In this document: piece after piece, positions 32,937 through 40,924 of the stretch
Position numbering within the stretch: position 1 is the stretch's first letter
Layout of the letters: the number at the start of each line of letters is the position of its first letter
Source of the DNA: Corynebacterium guangdongense
GTDB lineage: Bacteria; Actinomycetota; Actinomycetes; Mycobacteriales; Mycobacteriaceae
Length of the DNA: 64,000 bases
NCBI RefSeq assembly: GCF_030408915.1
Contig: NZ_CP047654.1
Coordinates: 124,001 to 188,000, forward strand
Direction: 5' to 3'
Notes under the pieces: model-generated
Database searches by the model: none
What the model was told of the DNA's origin: nothing
Seen by the model: the letters and a program-made list of their open reading frames with translations, nothing else
Translations under genes and position numbers: made by a program

Positions 32937-34190
32937 GTGACCGACGACGACCGTTATGACGTGGCCCGCGTGCGTGGCCTGTACACCAGTCTCGGTGACG
33001 GCTGGACGTACCTCAACGCCCACGACAGTCCCCAGGTTCCTGAGCGCGTCTCCTCTGCGGTCGCGCGTTCCTTCCGCACCGCCACGGCGGTCTCCCGCCC
33101 CGAACCGAGCTCCGGTTCCCACGCGCGTCCGCAGCTGCCGGGCCACTCCGCCGGCGCCTCCTTCATCGATGACGCCCGCCTCGCCGTCGCCGACCTCGTC
33201 GGCGGGAGCGCCGGCGCCGTCGTGCTGGGCCCCTCCCTGCCGGTGCTCTACAGCATGCTTGCCGACGCCATGCGCCCCCTCCTGCGCCACCAGTCCTCCA
33301 TCGTGCTGTCCGGGCTTGACTCCGAGCTGCTCAGCCGCCCCCTGGCCAACGCGGTCTCCGACGTGCGCTGGGCGAAGCCGGACCTCGGAACGGGCGAGCT
33401 CCCGGGCTGGCAGTACAGGGACCTGGTGGACGGTTCGACCCGCCTGGTCGCGTTCTCCGCGGCGCACGGGCTGCTGGGCACGGTCGCGCCCGTGGCCAGC
33501 ATCGTTGAGGCCACCCGCGAGAACTCCCGCGCCTGGGTGCTGGTCGACGCCTCCTCCTACGCCGCGTACCGCTACGTCGACATCGACGAGTGGAACGCCG
33601 ACATCATCGCCGTGGACCTGGGTCAGCTCGGTGGCCCGCAGCTGGCTGCGCTGGTCTTCCGCGATGAGGCGATGTTCAAGCGGCTGCGTTCCCTGCATCC
33701 GCGGTACGCGGACTCGGAGGTCACTGCGGGGAAGCTGACGACCCCGATCTCACCCGGGCTGGCCGGCGGCGTCTCCCCGACGGTCGACCACCTCGCCGGT
33801 CTGGTGCCCGCGCCGGGCTCCCGCCGCAAGCGCCTGGCCGCGTCGATGGCTGAGCTGGACAACTACCTGGGCACCCTGCGCGACGATCTCGTCCTCTACC
33901 TCGGCTCTCTCTCTTCGGTTCACATCCTCGGACTGACCGGGGAGGCCGCCTCCGGTGCGAACGAGGACCGTCTCCCGCGCCTGTCCTTCGGGGTGCAGGG
34001 CGTGCCCGCCGACATGGTCCAGCACCGCCTCTACGACAACGGCCTGGTCACCACCCTCGCACCGGCCATGAGGGTCCTCACTGAGATGGGCGCCGACGAG
34101 ATCGGCGGCGCCATCACCGTCGCGCTCGGCCCCTTCACCACCTCCGCGGACATCGACCACCTCGTCCGCGTGGTGGCCTCCCTGGCCTAG
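32937..34190 (+). CDS. Class-V aminotransferase/cysteine-desulfurase-like protein without the PLP lysine (Rv3778c-like)
   Basis: A 417-residue fold-type-I PLP-like protein corresponding by position to Rv3778c. GTG 32937 has AAAGGGG about 9 nt upstream. In this family the PLP lysine is in an S-x-H-K-x-x-G-P motif; here the aligned segment reads AVDLGQLGGPQLAALVF, with G-Q in place of H-K. It therefore probably cannot form the usual Schiff base and may be a non-catalytic relative. It is divergent from the lipoprotein operon and convergent with the quinone oxidoreductase. Confidence 0.8.
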   Translation: MTDDDRYDVARVRGLYTSLGDGWTYLNAHDSPQVPERVSSAVARSFRTATAVSRPEPSSGSHARPQLPGHSAGASFIDDARLAVADLVGGSAGAVVLGPSLPVLYSMLADAMRPLLRHQSSIVLSGLDSELLSRPLANAVSDVRWAKPDLGTGELPGWQYRDLVDGSTRLVAFSAAHGLLGTVAPVASIVEATRENSRAWVLVDASSYAAYRYVDIDEWNADIIAVDLGQLGGPQLAALVFRDEAMFKRLRSLHPRYADSEVTAGKLTTPISPGLAGGVSPTVDHLAGLVPAPGSRRKRLAASMAELDNYLGTLRDDLVLYLGSLSSVHILGLTGEAASGANEDRLPRLSFGVQGVPADMVQHRLYDNGLVTTLAPAMRVLTEMGADEIGGAITVALGPFTTSADIDHLVRVVASLA

Positions 34191-34239
34191 GCCGGCGCGT
34201 TTCGACCGGGCTCGCAAGCCGGCGGGGAAGCGAGGGGGA

Positions 34240-35199
34240 TTAAGGCATCTGCAGGACCAGTTTGCCGGTCACCTCGCCGGAGTCGAGCATCTCGTGGGCG
34301 CGGGCGGCCTCGGTGACGGGGATGACGTCGTGAATGTGGGGGACCACGCGGGCGTCAGCAAGCATGGGCCAGACATTCTTCACGGTATCGGCGACGATGG
34401 CGGCCTTGTCGTCGAGGTTGCGGGCGCGAATGGTCTGCGCCGTGATCGACTGGCGGCGCGGCAGCATGCGGCCCAGATTCAGCTCGGCCTTGACGCCGCC
34501 CTGCACGCCGATGACGACGAGGTGGCCGTCCAGGGCCAGACAGCGCATGTTCCTGTCGAGGTAGGACGCGCCCATGATGTCGAGGATGACGTCGCAGGAG
34601 TCCCGGAGCTTCTCGACGAAATCCTCCTCCCGGTAGTTGATGAGGATGTCCGCGCCCAGCTCGCGGCACGTCTCGAGCTTCTCCGCGGACCCGGCGGTCA
34701 CCGCGACCTCCGCGCCGAGCGCCTTCGCGATCTGGATGGCGATCGTGCCGATGCCCCCCGCGCCGCCGTGGATCAGGATGCGCTGGCCGGCCCGCAGCCC
34801 GGCGGTCATCACGATATTGGACCATACGGTGCACGTCAGCTCCACGACGGCTGCGGTCTTCACCAGGTCATACCCCTCCGGGACGGGGGTGAGCTGGCCG
34901 ACCGGCACCGCCACGTACTCGCCGTAGCCGCCGCCCGCGAGCAGGCAGCCGACCTCTTCGCCGACCTCACGTTCCGTGTCCCCGGCGTCCACGATGGTGC
35001 CGGCGGCCTCGAGGCCGAGAACCTCGGAAGCGCCGCGCGGGGGCGGGTAATGCCCGCGGGTCTGGGCGAGGTCACCACGGTTGACGCCCGCGGCCGCGAC
35101 CTTGACCAGGACCTCGCCGGGGCGAAGCTCCGGGGTGTCGACCTCCCGCCATTCGAGTGAGCGCGGGACGTCTGGGTCTGTCTGAACGATTGCCTTCAT
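34240..35199 (-). CDS. Zinc-free quinone oxidoreductase (MDR family, Rv3777-like)
   Basis: A 319-residue medium-chain reductase of the QOR group. The N-terminal GroES-like fold lacks zinc ligands, and the cofactor motif is HGGAGGIGTIAIQIAKALGA, followed by INYREEDF. It probably reduces quinones or enones with NADPH. ATG 35199 (MKAIVQTDPD) is supported by TACCCT (complement of 35207-35212) 7 nt upstream; the 43-residue extension to 35328 would overlap the tRNA-Ser gene. Confidence 0.9.
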   Translation of the reverse strand: MKAIVQTDPDVPRSLEWREVDTPELRPGEVLVKVAAAGVNRGDLAQTRGHYPPPRGASEVLGLEAAGTIVDAGDTEREVGEEVGCLLAGGGYGEYVAVPVGQLTPVPEGYDLVKTAAVVELTCTVWSNIVMTAGLRAGQRILIHGGAGGIGTIAIQIAKALGAEVAVTAGSAEKLETCRELGADILINYREEDFVEKLRDSCDVILDIMGASYLDRNMRCLALDGHLVVIGVQGGVKAELNLGRMLPRRQSITAQTIRARNLDDKAAIVADTVKNVWPMLADARVVPHIHDVIPVTEAARAHEMLDSGEVTGKLVLQMP

Positions 35200-35241
35200 G
35201 GCCACCAGGGTAGGCAATTCCCGGCCCGCGGGCCCCTCGAC

Positions 35242-35268
35242 TAAGATAACCCCGTGCGCATCATGCGC
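35242..35268 (+). promoter_or_regulatory. Promoter and small leader hairpin of tRNA-Ser(TGA)
   Basis: A TAAGAT -10 box (35242-35247) is followed by GCGCATCATGCGC (35256-35268), a 5-bp stem with a 3-nt loop, ending 6 nt before the mature tRNA. Confidence 0.45.
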
Positions 35269-35274
35269 GAACCG

Positions 35275-35359
35275 GGAGATGTGGCAGAGCGGCCGAATGC
35301 ACTGGTCTTGAAAACCAGCGAGGGTCAAACCTCCGGGGGTTCAAATCCCCCCGTCTCCG
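35275..35359 (+). tRNA. tRNA-Ser(TGA)
   Basis: Acceptor stem GGAGATG (35275-35281) pairs with CGTCTCC (35352-35358); discriminator G at 35359. The anticodon loop CTTGAAA gives TGA at 35309-35311, and a long variable arm and GGTTCAAATCC T-loop are present. CCA is not encoded. Confidence 0.95.
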
Positions 35360-35369
35360 CCGACAAGAT

Positions 35370-35420
35370 CGGGGTCAGACCCCTCTGTGCCGTTGAGGTG
35401 GGAGGGGTCTGACCCCGTTT
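35370..35420 (+). terminator. Strong hairpin terminator after tRNA-Ser(TGA)
   Basis: CGGGGTCAGACCCCTC (35370-35385) and GAGGGGTCTGACCCCG (35402-35417) are perfect 16-bp arms followed by TTT. Each arm is itself nearly palindromic (GGGGTC-GACCCC type), so alternative smaller hairpins are possible. It also lies downstream of the leftward moeZ-like gene. Confidence 0.75.
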
Positions 35421-35453
35421 CCGGTTGTCGGGGCCGCGGTGCGGAGCCTGCCC

Positions 35454-36506
35454 CTAGGCCTGCGCCTCCAGCCAGGCGTCGATGCCGCCGCGGAGGCTGA
35501 GGAGACCGGCGTGGCCCTGCTTCGTGAGGGCCTCGACCGCGCGGGCGGAGCGGACACCGCCGGCGCAGTAGACGACGACGGGGCGCTCGGTGTCGATCTC
35601 GGCGGGGACCGTGCCGGCAAGGATCTCGCCGAGGGGAACGTGGACGGAGCCGGGGATCGCGAAGTGGGCGACCTCCTCGAGCTCGCGGACGTCGATGAGC
35701 ACGGCGTTCTCGGGAATCTCGTCAACCTCCGCCACCGAGACCGTGACCGCCGGTTCCTGGCGGGCGGGCTCCTCACTCAGCAGACGCCGCGTGACCGCCG
35801 GGTTCGCCGTCAGCGGGACGTACTCCCAGGTCCCGGCCATGCCGTCGTAATAGCCGAGCCTGCCGAGCAGGGGCGTACCCAGACCGGTGAGCAGCTTGAG
35901 GGCCTCCAGAGCCATCGTGGAGCCGATGACGCCGACCAGCGGGCCGAGCACGCCCGCCTGCGAGCAGGAGGGCACCGCGCCGGGCGGCGGGGGAGCGGCG
36001 AAGACGTCCTCGTAGACAGGGCCATGCCCGGCCCAGAAGACGCTGGTCTGGGCCTCGTGGCCGAGGATGGATCCCCACACGTGGGGGATTCCCAGCCGCG
36101 CGGCGCTGGTCGACGCGATGTGCCGGGTGTCGAAGTTGTCCGCCCCGTCCATGATCAGGTCGGCGCCTTCGAAGGCCTCGCGGGCGTTGGCCCAGGTCAG
36201 GCGCTGAGCGAAAAGCCGCAACGACACCTCCGGGTTGAGTTCGCGCATCGCCTCAGCGGCGGACTCGGCCTTGGGGCGGCCGACCCCGGCGGTGGTGTGG
36301 ATGACCTGTCGGTGCAGGTTGGAGGTGTCGACGACGTCGTCGTCGATGATGGTCACCGTGCCCACGCCCGCGCCGGCGAGGTAGAGCAGGGCGGGGGAGC
36401 CGAGGCCGCCGGCGCCGATGACGGCCACGTGGGCGTCGGCAAGCTTGCGCTGGTTCTCCGCGCCGAAGAGGGTGATCTGGCGGCGGTAGCGGATGAGATC
36501 GGTCAT
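35454..36506 (-). CDS. moeZ: MoeZ/MoeB-type sulfur-carrier adenylyltransferase with rhodanese domain
   Basis: A 350-residue fusion. Residues about 1-250 are an E1-like adenylyltransferase (GAGGLGSPALLYLAGAGVG nucleotide motif, D-N-F-D-T-R, and PSCSQAGVLG). Residues about 260-350 are a rhodanese domain with active-site CAGGVRSARA. It should adenylate and thiolate the C-terminal glycine of sulfur carriers such as MoaD. ATG 36506 overlaps the moaE stop (ATGA), so it is the last gene of the moeA-mog-moaE-moeZ operon. Confidence 0.9.
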   Translation of the reverse strand: MTDLIRYRRQITLFGAENQRKLADAHVAVIGAGGLGSPALLYLAGAGVGTVTIIDDDVVDTSNLHRQVIHTTAGVGRPKAESAAEAMRELNPEVSLRLFAQRLTWANAREAFEGADLIMDGADNFDTRHIASTSAARLGIPHVWGSILGHEAQTSVFWAGHGPVYEDVFAAPPPPGAVPSCSQAGVLGPLVGVIGSTMALEALKLLTGLGTPLLGRLGYYDGMAGTWEYVPLTANPAVTRRLLSEEPARQEPAVTVSVAEVDEIPENAVLIDVRELEEVAHFAIPGSVHVPLGEILAGTVPAEIDTERPVVVYCAGGVRSARAVEALTKQGHAGLLSLRGGIDAWLEAQA

Positions 36507-36988
36507 TCCAGGCCCACCCATTCGGTCGGGCCGTCGATAAGCTCCTGCTCCTTCCAGATGGGCACCTCGGCCTTGACCCGGTCGGCGATCTCGGCGCAGG
36601 CGGCGAAGGCCTCGGCACGGTGGGCGGAGGCGGCAAGCACCACGAAGGCGGCCTCGCCGATGGGGATCGTGCCGGTGCGGTGCGCCGCCCACACCCGGGC
36701 GTGCGGGTGCTCGCGGATGACGGACTCGCAGACCTCGCGGATCTTCTGGTCGGCGGTCGGGTGACAGGTGTAGGTCAGCGTCGCCACGCGCTGGCCTCCG
36801 TCATGGTCGCGGACGAGGCCCTCGAAGGTGACCAGCGCGCCCATGGCCCGGGTGACGGTGTCCTCCCTGGCCTCGGCGAGCAGCGGCTCGAGGGGCTCGG
36901 CGGTCATGAAAGCGGTGATGACCTTGCCCGTCTGCTCCTGGACGTACGCGGGGTCGGTGGCCGGATCGTGGTGGTTGTTAGTGCTCAT
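36503..36988 (-). CDS. moaE: Molybdopterin synthase catalytic subunit MoaE
   Basis: A 161-residue MoaE. The conserved segment GALVTFEGLVRDHDGG, the helix with R-E-x-x-x-x-x-H, HRTGTIPIGEAAFVV and the catalytic lysine in VPIWKEQELIDG are all visible. It converts precursor Z to molybdopterin with thiocarboxylated MoaD. The start at 36988 overlaps mog by 11 nt; the extra 8 residues of the longer frame are unlikely. Confidence 0.93.
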   Translation of the reverse strand: MSTNNHHDPATDPAYVQEQTGKVITAFMTAEPLEPLLAEAREDTVTRAMGALVTFEGLVRDHDGGQRVATLTYTCHPTADQKIREVCESVIREHPHARVWAAHRTGTIPIGEAAFVVLAASAHRAEAFAACAEIADRVKAEVPIWKEQELIDGPTEWVGLE

Positions 36989-37457
36989 GGACGCCTTCCA
37001 GCATGTCGACAATCGGGACGACCAGGTCGTTCAACACGGTGCAGCCGTCTTTTACTCCCCCGCGTGAACCCGGCAGGGTCATGATGAAGGTCGTGCCCGC
37101 CACGCCGGCGACCGCGCGGGAGGCGACGGCGGTCGGGACGGTCTTCAGACCCTCATTCCAGAACGCCTGGACCACCCCGGGCAGCTCCCGCCTGATGTGC
37201 GGCCGCACGGCCTCGACGGTGCGGTCGTCCTCGGTCAGGCCGGTGCCGCCGGAGGTGAGGATGACGTTGGGGATGTCGGCGAAGGCGAAAACCTCGTCGA
37301 TGACCGTCTTGATCTCCGCGTCGGGCACGACCAGTGGGTTCGGTGTGTCGAAACCCTTGGAACGCAGAAAATCCACGGCGATGGGGCCAGATTGGTCCTC
37401 GTAGATTCCTGCGGCGGCGCGGGTGGAGGCGACGATGACGAGACCGGTGCGGGACAT
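36978..37457 (-). CDS. mog: Molybdopterin adenylyltransferase (Mog/MoaB family)
   Basis: A 159-residue protein with the substrate loop TSGGTGLTEDDRTVEA and the C-terminal PGSRGGVKDG element of the MogA/MoaB family, which adenylates molybdopterin before metal insertion. ATG 37457 is used; the 187-residue upstream extension overlaps moeA and is a shadow. It lies 8 nt after moeA. Confidence 0.92.
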   Translation of the reverse strand: MSRTGLVIVASTRAAAGIYEDQSGPIAVDFLRSKGFDTPNPLVVPDAEIKTVIDEVFAFADIPNVILTSGGTGLTEDDRTVEAVRPHIRRELPGVVQAFWNEGLKTVPTAVASRAVAGVAGTTFIMTLPGSRGGVKDGCTVLNDLVVPIVDMLEGVHEH

Positions 37458-37465
37458 GAAGCTCC

Positions 37466-38656
37466 TTAGTGGAAGGGGTAGACGGTGACGGCGTCGCCGC
37501 GGTTGAGGGTGGTGGCGGCCGGGACACGGATCAGGGCGTTCGCGTCGACGGCCTGGGCGATGAGGTGGCTGCCCGCGCCGCCGACGCCGACCGCCCGGAG
37601 GCTGCCCCGCTCGTCGACGCGGATGCGCCCGCGCAGGAACTGGTCGCGGTGGCCGGCCAGGCCGTGGCGTTCCTCGTCGAGAAGCGCGGTGACCGGTGTC
37701 GGCGCACGGCCGAGCGTCGGGGCGACGAAGAGGAGGAAGGACACGAGCGTGGAGACCGGGTTGCCGGGCAGGCAGATCACCGGCACGCCGGCCAGACGGG
37801 ACAGCCCCTGCGGGCCGCCGGGCTGCTGGTCGACGTGGCCGAACCAGCCGCCGGGTTCGAGGATCTGGCGCACGACCTCGAATTTGCCGGCGCTGATGCC
37901 GCCGGAGGTGACGATGGCGTCGGGAGAATGCTTCTCGACGCTCGCGGTCAGGCTCTCCCGGAGCTTCACCGGATCGTCGTCGGTGGCCACGTGCGCGACG
38001 ACCTCGATGCCGTAGCACCGGGCCAGCGCGCGCAGCATCGGGGTGTTCGAGTCGGGGATGCTCGCCGCGCCCGGGCCGCCGATTTCGGCGCCGCCGGTGG
38101 AAACGATGATGCGGGCGCGCCGGGTGACCGGCACGGTCTCGATGGCCTGCCCGGCCAGGGCGGCGACGCCGGCGGCGGTGATTTCGGCGCCGGCCTCGAG
38201 GAGGACGTCGCCCGCGGCCAGGTCGGTGCCCGCGCGACGGACGTACTGGCCGTGTTCGACGGCCGGAACGTGGATGAACTCACCCTCCTCCGCGAAAGTG
38301 CCCGGGGTGGTGTCCTCGACGGCGACGACGCTCGTCGTGCCCCGCGGCACCTTGGAGCCGGTCATGACGGGAACGATCGCGCCGTTGATCCCGTCCGGGT
38401 AGACCTCGTCCGGGTCCGTTCCCGCCGGGATTGTCCTGCCCACCCGGAACTGCCCCGGCGTCGCGGTCACGTGGTTGACGGAGAGCGCGTAACCGTCCAT
38501 CTGGGAATTGTCGAAGCGGGGTGAGTCAAAGGCGGCGGTGACGTCGACGGCCGACACGCGCCCGGCGGCCTCGGCCACCGGAACGTGCTCGGCCTCGAGG
38601 ATGACGTCGGCCAGTAGTCGGCGAACCGCCTCGAGGTGCTGCTCGGGTGAGCGCAT
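37466..38656 (-). CDS. moeA: Molybdopterin molybdenumtransferase MoeA
   Basis: A 396-residue MoeA. It starts with the family N-terminus (RRLLADVILEAEHVPVAEAAGRV), has FDNSQMDGYAL, the MPT-binding STGGAEI, and SGGISAGKFEVV, and ends with the beta-barrel domain IV. It inserts molybdate into adenylylated molybdopterin. It heads the operon moeA-mog-moaE-moeZ, divergent from moaD. Confidence 0.93.
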   Translation of the reverse strand: MRSPEQHLEAVRRLLADVILEAEHVPVAEAAGRVSAVDVTAAFDSPRFDNSQMDGYALSVNHVTATPGQFRVGRTIPAGTDPDEVYPDGINGAIVPVMTGSKVPRGTTSVVAVEDTTPGTFAEEGEFIHVPAVEHGQYVRRAGTDLAAGDVLLEAGAEITAAGVAALAGQAIETVPVTRRARIIVSTGGAEIGGPGAASIPDSNTPMLRALARCYGIEVVAHVATDDDPVKLRESLTASVEKHSPDAIVTSGGISAGKFEVVRQILEPGGWFGHVDQQPGGPQGLSRLAGVPVICLPGNPVSTLVSFLLFVAPTLGRAPTPVTALLDEERHGLAGHRDQFLRGRIRVDERGSLRAVGVGGAGSHLIAQAVDANALIRVPAATTLNRGDAVTVYPFH

Positions 38657-38752
38657 TGCTTCTCCAATAGGTCTGATTTTAGGTCAATCACAGGACATCA
38701 TACGCGGACCTGGCGGTGGACTTTCCGCCCGGACACGGGGCATAGTTGGGGC

Positions 38753-39010
38753 GTGATTGACGTTCATTATTTCGCCGCCGCCCGGGCCGCGGCCGGCACG
38801 GACCGTGAATCGGTGCCCGCCGCCGCCACGCTCGGTGAACTCCTGGACGCCCTCGCCGCCGAGCATGAGGGCACCACCGATGCGGGCATGACCCTGGCGG
38901 AGATCTTCCTGCGCTGCACCTTCCTCGTCGACGGCGCCAACTCCGGCCGCGACACCCAGCTCATCGACGCCACCCGCGTCGACGTGCTGCCGCCCTTCGC
39001 CGGCGGTTAG
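38753..39010 (+). CDS. moaD: MoaD/ThiS-family sulfur carrier (molybdopterin synthase small subunit)
   Basis: An 85-residue ubiquitin-fold protein ending in A-G-G, as needed for thiocarboxylation, with VDVLPPFAGG at the end. It partners MoaE and is activated by the MoeZ-like enzyme. CATAGT (38741-38746) lies 6 nt before the GTG start. It is on the opposite strand from the other cofactor genes and its stop overlaps the convergent membrane gene's stop (TTAG, 39007-39010). Confidence 0.93.
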   Translation: MIDVHYFAAARAAAGTDRESVPAAATLGELLDALAAEHEGTTDAGMTLAEIFLRCTFLVDGANSGRDTQLIDATRVDVLPPFAGG

Positions 39011-39420
39011 TGCCTCCGGAAGCCGCCGGTCAGCAGACCGAGCGCGCCACGGACCACGGCCAGCACCGCCGCCCCGATCAGCGCCGGCACAAAACCATCG
39101 ACGAACAGGCCCAGGCCCAGCTGCCCCGAGACCCAGGCGGTGAGCCAGAGCACGACCGCGTTGATCACCAGTGCGAACAGGCCCAGCGTCACACAGGTCA
39201 CCGGTGCGCCCAACGTCCTGAGGATTGGCCCGATGACCGCGTTGACCAGGAGGAAAACCACCGCCACCGCGAGGAACATCAGCGCGTGGTCGTACTGTCC
39301 GTCGGTGTAGACGGTGGTCTCCGGCGGCAGGATGCCGATCCCCGGGACCAGGGCGGTCACCGCCCACAGGCCCAGGGCAGTGACGATGACGTCGAGGACA
39401 AGCTTCAGCAGGGCGCCCAT
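39007..39420 (-). CDS. Phage-holin-4-like family membrane protein
   Basis: A 137-residue protein with four membrane helices of the PF04020-type family (LLVNAVIGPILRTLGAPVTCVTLGLF). Despite the name, these are common chromosomal proteins and no prophage is nearby. Its ATG shares the A of the pat stop codon (TGATG), so it is translationally coupled to the aminotransferase gene. Confidence 0.78.
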   Translation of the reverse strand: MGALLKLVLDVIVTALGLWAVTALVPGIGILPPETTVYTDGQYDHALMFLAVAVVFLLVNAVIGPILRTLGAPVTCVTLGLFALVINAVVLWLTAWVSGQLGLGLFVDGFVPALIGAAVLAVVRGALGLLTGGFRRH

Positions 39421-40439
39421 CAGAGACCGGCGGCCTTCCAGGCGTCGAGAAGCGTGCGGGCCTCGCTCCCGGTGGTCACGGTGACGCGCACGCCCTCCGG
39501 GAAGGAACGGACCAGAACGCCCTGTTCCGCCAGCTTCTCGGCGATGTCGGGCGCGGCGCCCCGGAGCCAGACGAAATTGCCCTGTGAGCGCGGGGCCCCG
39601 AGGGCGTCCGCGACCTCGTCACGGACGGTGACCGTCTCCTCGGTGCGCTCCATGAGCTCGTCGGCCGCGGCCAGGGAGGCCAGCGCGCCCGCCTGGGCGA
39701 CGGAACTGACGGAGAAGGGAATCGCGACCTTGTTGAGCGCCTCGATGATCCTCTCGGCGCCGAAGACGTAGCCGACGCGCACGCCAGCCAGCCCGTAGGC
39801 CTTGGAGAAGGTGCGCAAACCTACGACGTTGCCGTGCCGGGTGATGGCTTCGGTGGCGACCGGGGTGTCCTCGGCGCGGTTGTACTCGAAGTACGCCTCA
39901 TCCAGGCCCACGACGACATCCGCGGGAACCTTCGCCAGAAACTTCTCGAACTCCTCGTTGCTGAACGTGTTGCCCGTCGGGTTGTTCGGGTTGCACAGGA
40001 AGATCAGGCGGGTGCGGTCGGTGATCTTCGCCGCCATCGTGTCCAGATCATGCGAACCGTCCGCCAGCAGCGGGACCGGCACCGCGGTGGCGCCGACCAC
40101 CTGCGTGAAGATCGGGTACGCCTCGAAGCTGCGCCACGGGAAGATGACCTCGTCGCCCGGCGCGGCGGTGATCTGGACCAGCTGCTGGCACAGCGCCGAG
40201 GACCCCGTGCCCACGGCCACCTGCGCCGGGGTCACGCCCAGGTGATCGGCCAGCGCCTCCCTCAGCTCGACCGCGCCCATGTCCGGGTACCGGTTGGCCC
40301 CGGCGGCGGCCTCCGCCATCGCCCGGGTGGCCGACGGCAGCGGCGGCAGGGACGTCTCGTTGGAGGAGAGCTTGAGCAGGGCGTCGTCCCGCTTGCCGGG
40401 GACGTAGGCGGGAAGGCTGTCGAGGTCTGCGCGGATCAT
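39420..40439 (-). CDS. pat: Aromatic/histidinol-phosphate-type aminotransferase (Pat/HisC2)
   Basis: A 339-residue fold-type-I aminotransferase resembling corynebacterial Pat and Rv3772 (HisC2). It has LKLSSNETSLPPLPSA, AVGTGSSALCQQL, FLCNPNNPTGNTFS, the PLP lysine in TFSKAYGLAGVRVGY and a final arginine-rich strand. It probably makes aromatic amino acids (phenylalanine/tyrosine). ATG 40439 is supported by TACACT (complement of 40448-40453) 8 nt upstream. Confidence 0.9.
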   Translation of the reverse strand: MIRADLDSLPAYVPGKRDDALLKLSSNETSLPPLPSATRAMAEAAAGANRYPDMGAVELREALADHLGVTPAQVAVGTGSSALCQQLVQITAAPGDEVIFPWRSFEAYPIFTQVVGATAVPVPLLADGSHDLDTMAAKITDRTRLIFLCNPNNPTGNTFSNEEFEKFLAKVPADVVVGLDEAYFEYNRAEDTPVATEAITRHGNVVGLRTFSKAYGLAGVRVGYVFGAERIIEALNKVAIPFSVSSVAQAGALASLAAADELMERTEETVTVRDEVADALGAPRSQGNFVWLRGAAPDIAEKLAEQGVLVRSFPEGVRVTVTTGSEARTLLDAWKAAGL

Positions 40440-40466
40440 GCTTCCCGAGTGTAACCCCACCCTGGT

Positions 40467-40527
40467 TTGTCTCAACGAGGACCTTGCAGTTAACATGGGC
40501 CGAGGTTTCCGGACCTTTGTCCGGAAC
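40467..40527 (+). promoter_or_regulatory. Promoter and leader hairpin of tRNA-Ser(GCT)
   Basis: TTGTCT (40467-40472), an 18-nt spacer and TAACAT (40491-40496) form a -35/-10 promoter. A perfect 8-bp hairpin, TTCCGGAC-CTTT-GTCCGGAA (40508-40527), then ends 2 nt before the mature tRNA and could guide RNase P processing. Confidence 0.6.
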
Positions 40528-40529
40528 CT

Positions 40530-40617
40530 GGAGACGTGCCAGAGTGGCCGATTGGGGCTCCCTGCTAAGGAGTTGACCGTGTAATGCGGTCCGCAGGTTC
40601 AAATCCTGTCGTCTCCG
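40530..40617 (+). tRNA. tRNA-Ser(GCT)
   Basis: Acceptor stem GGAGACG (40530-40536) pairs with CGTCTCC (40610-40616); discriminator G. Anticodon GCT is at 40564-40566 and a long variable arm is present. CCA is not encoded. Confidence 0.95.
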
Positions 40618-40626
40618 CCCGAGGGA

Positions 40627-40657
40627 ACGCCCGGCAGCACACCGCTGCCGGGCGTTT
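40627..40657 (+). terminator. Terminator after tRNA-Ser(GCT)
   Basis: ACGCCCGGCAGC and GCTGCCGGGCGT form a perfect 12-bp stem with a 5-nt loop followed by TTTC. Confidence 0.8.
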
Positions 40658-40677
40658 CGCGTTCCTGGGCACGTGAT

Positions 40678-40707
40678 TTGGTTACCCGCGGTGAACCTGG
40701 CTAACAT
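40678..40707 (+). promoter_or_regulatory. Promoter of tRNA-Arg(ACG) copy 1
   Basis: TTGGTT (40678-40683), an 18-nt spacer and TAACAT (40702-40707), the same -10 as the neighbouring tRNA-Ser gene. Confidence 0.6.
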
Positions 40708-40720
40708 TGCTCACAGCAAC

Positions 40721-40796
40721 GCGCCCGTAGCTCAACGGATAGAGCATCTGACTACGGATCAGAAGGTTGGGGGTTCGAATCCCTCCGGGCGCACCA
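40721..40796 (+). tRNA. tRNA-Arg(ACG), copy 1
   Basis: Acceptor stem GCGCCCG pairs with CGGGCGC (40786-40792). Anticodon ACG at 40754-40756 will be edited to ICG by TadA, encoded 6.8 kb downstream. CCA is encoded (40794-40796). The gene plus terminator is duplicated at 45842 with one mismatch in 113 bp. Confidence 0.96.
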
Positions 40797-40799
40797 CAG

Positions 40800-40831
40800 G
40801 ACAACCCCGCGGTCGAGGCCGCGGGGTTGTC
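40800..40831 (+). terminator. Terminator after tRNA-Arg copy 1
   Basis: GACAACCCCGCGG and CCGCGGGGTTGTC form a perfect 13-bp stem with a 6-nt loop, followed by CGCGTTTCC. Confidence 0.8.
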
Positions 40832-40924
40832 GCGTTTCCTAGTTCCCGGAACGGAGCCGCACTGCCGGGGCGGGGGCGCGTTTCGTCCCGCCCGGATCCG
40901 GGGTCGGGGTCGTAGTCTGATGGC

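Noticed and set aside
39007..39420. Prophage indicated by a phage-holin-family protein
   Set aside because: No lysin, structural, integrase or att sequences are near; this family is widespread in chromosomes and the gene is coupled to pat.
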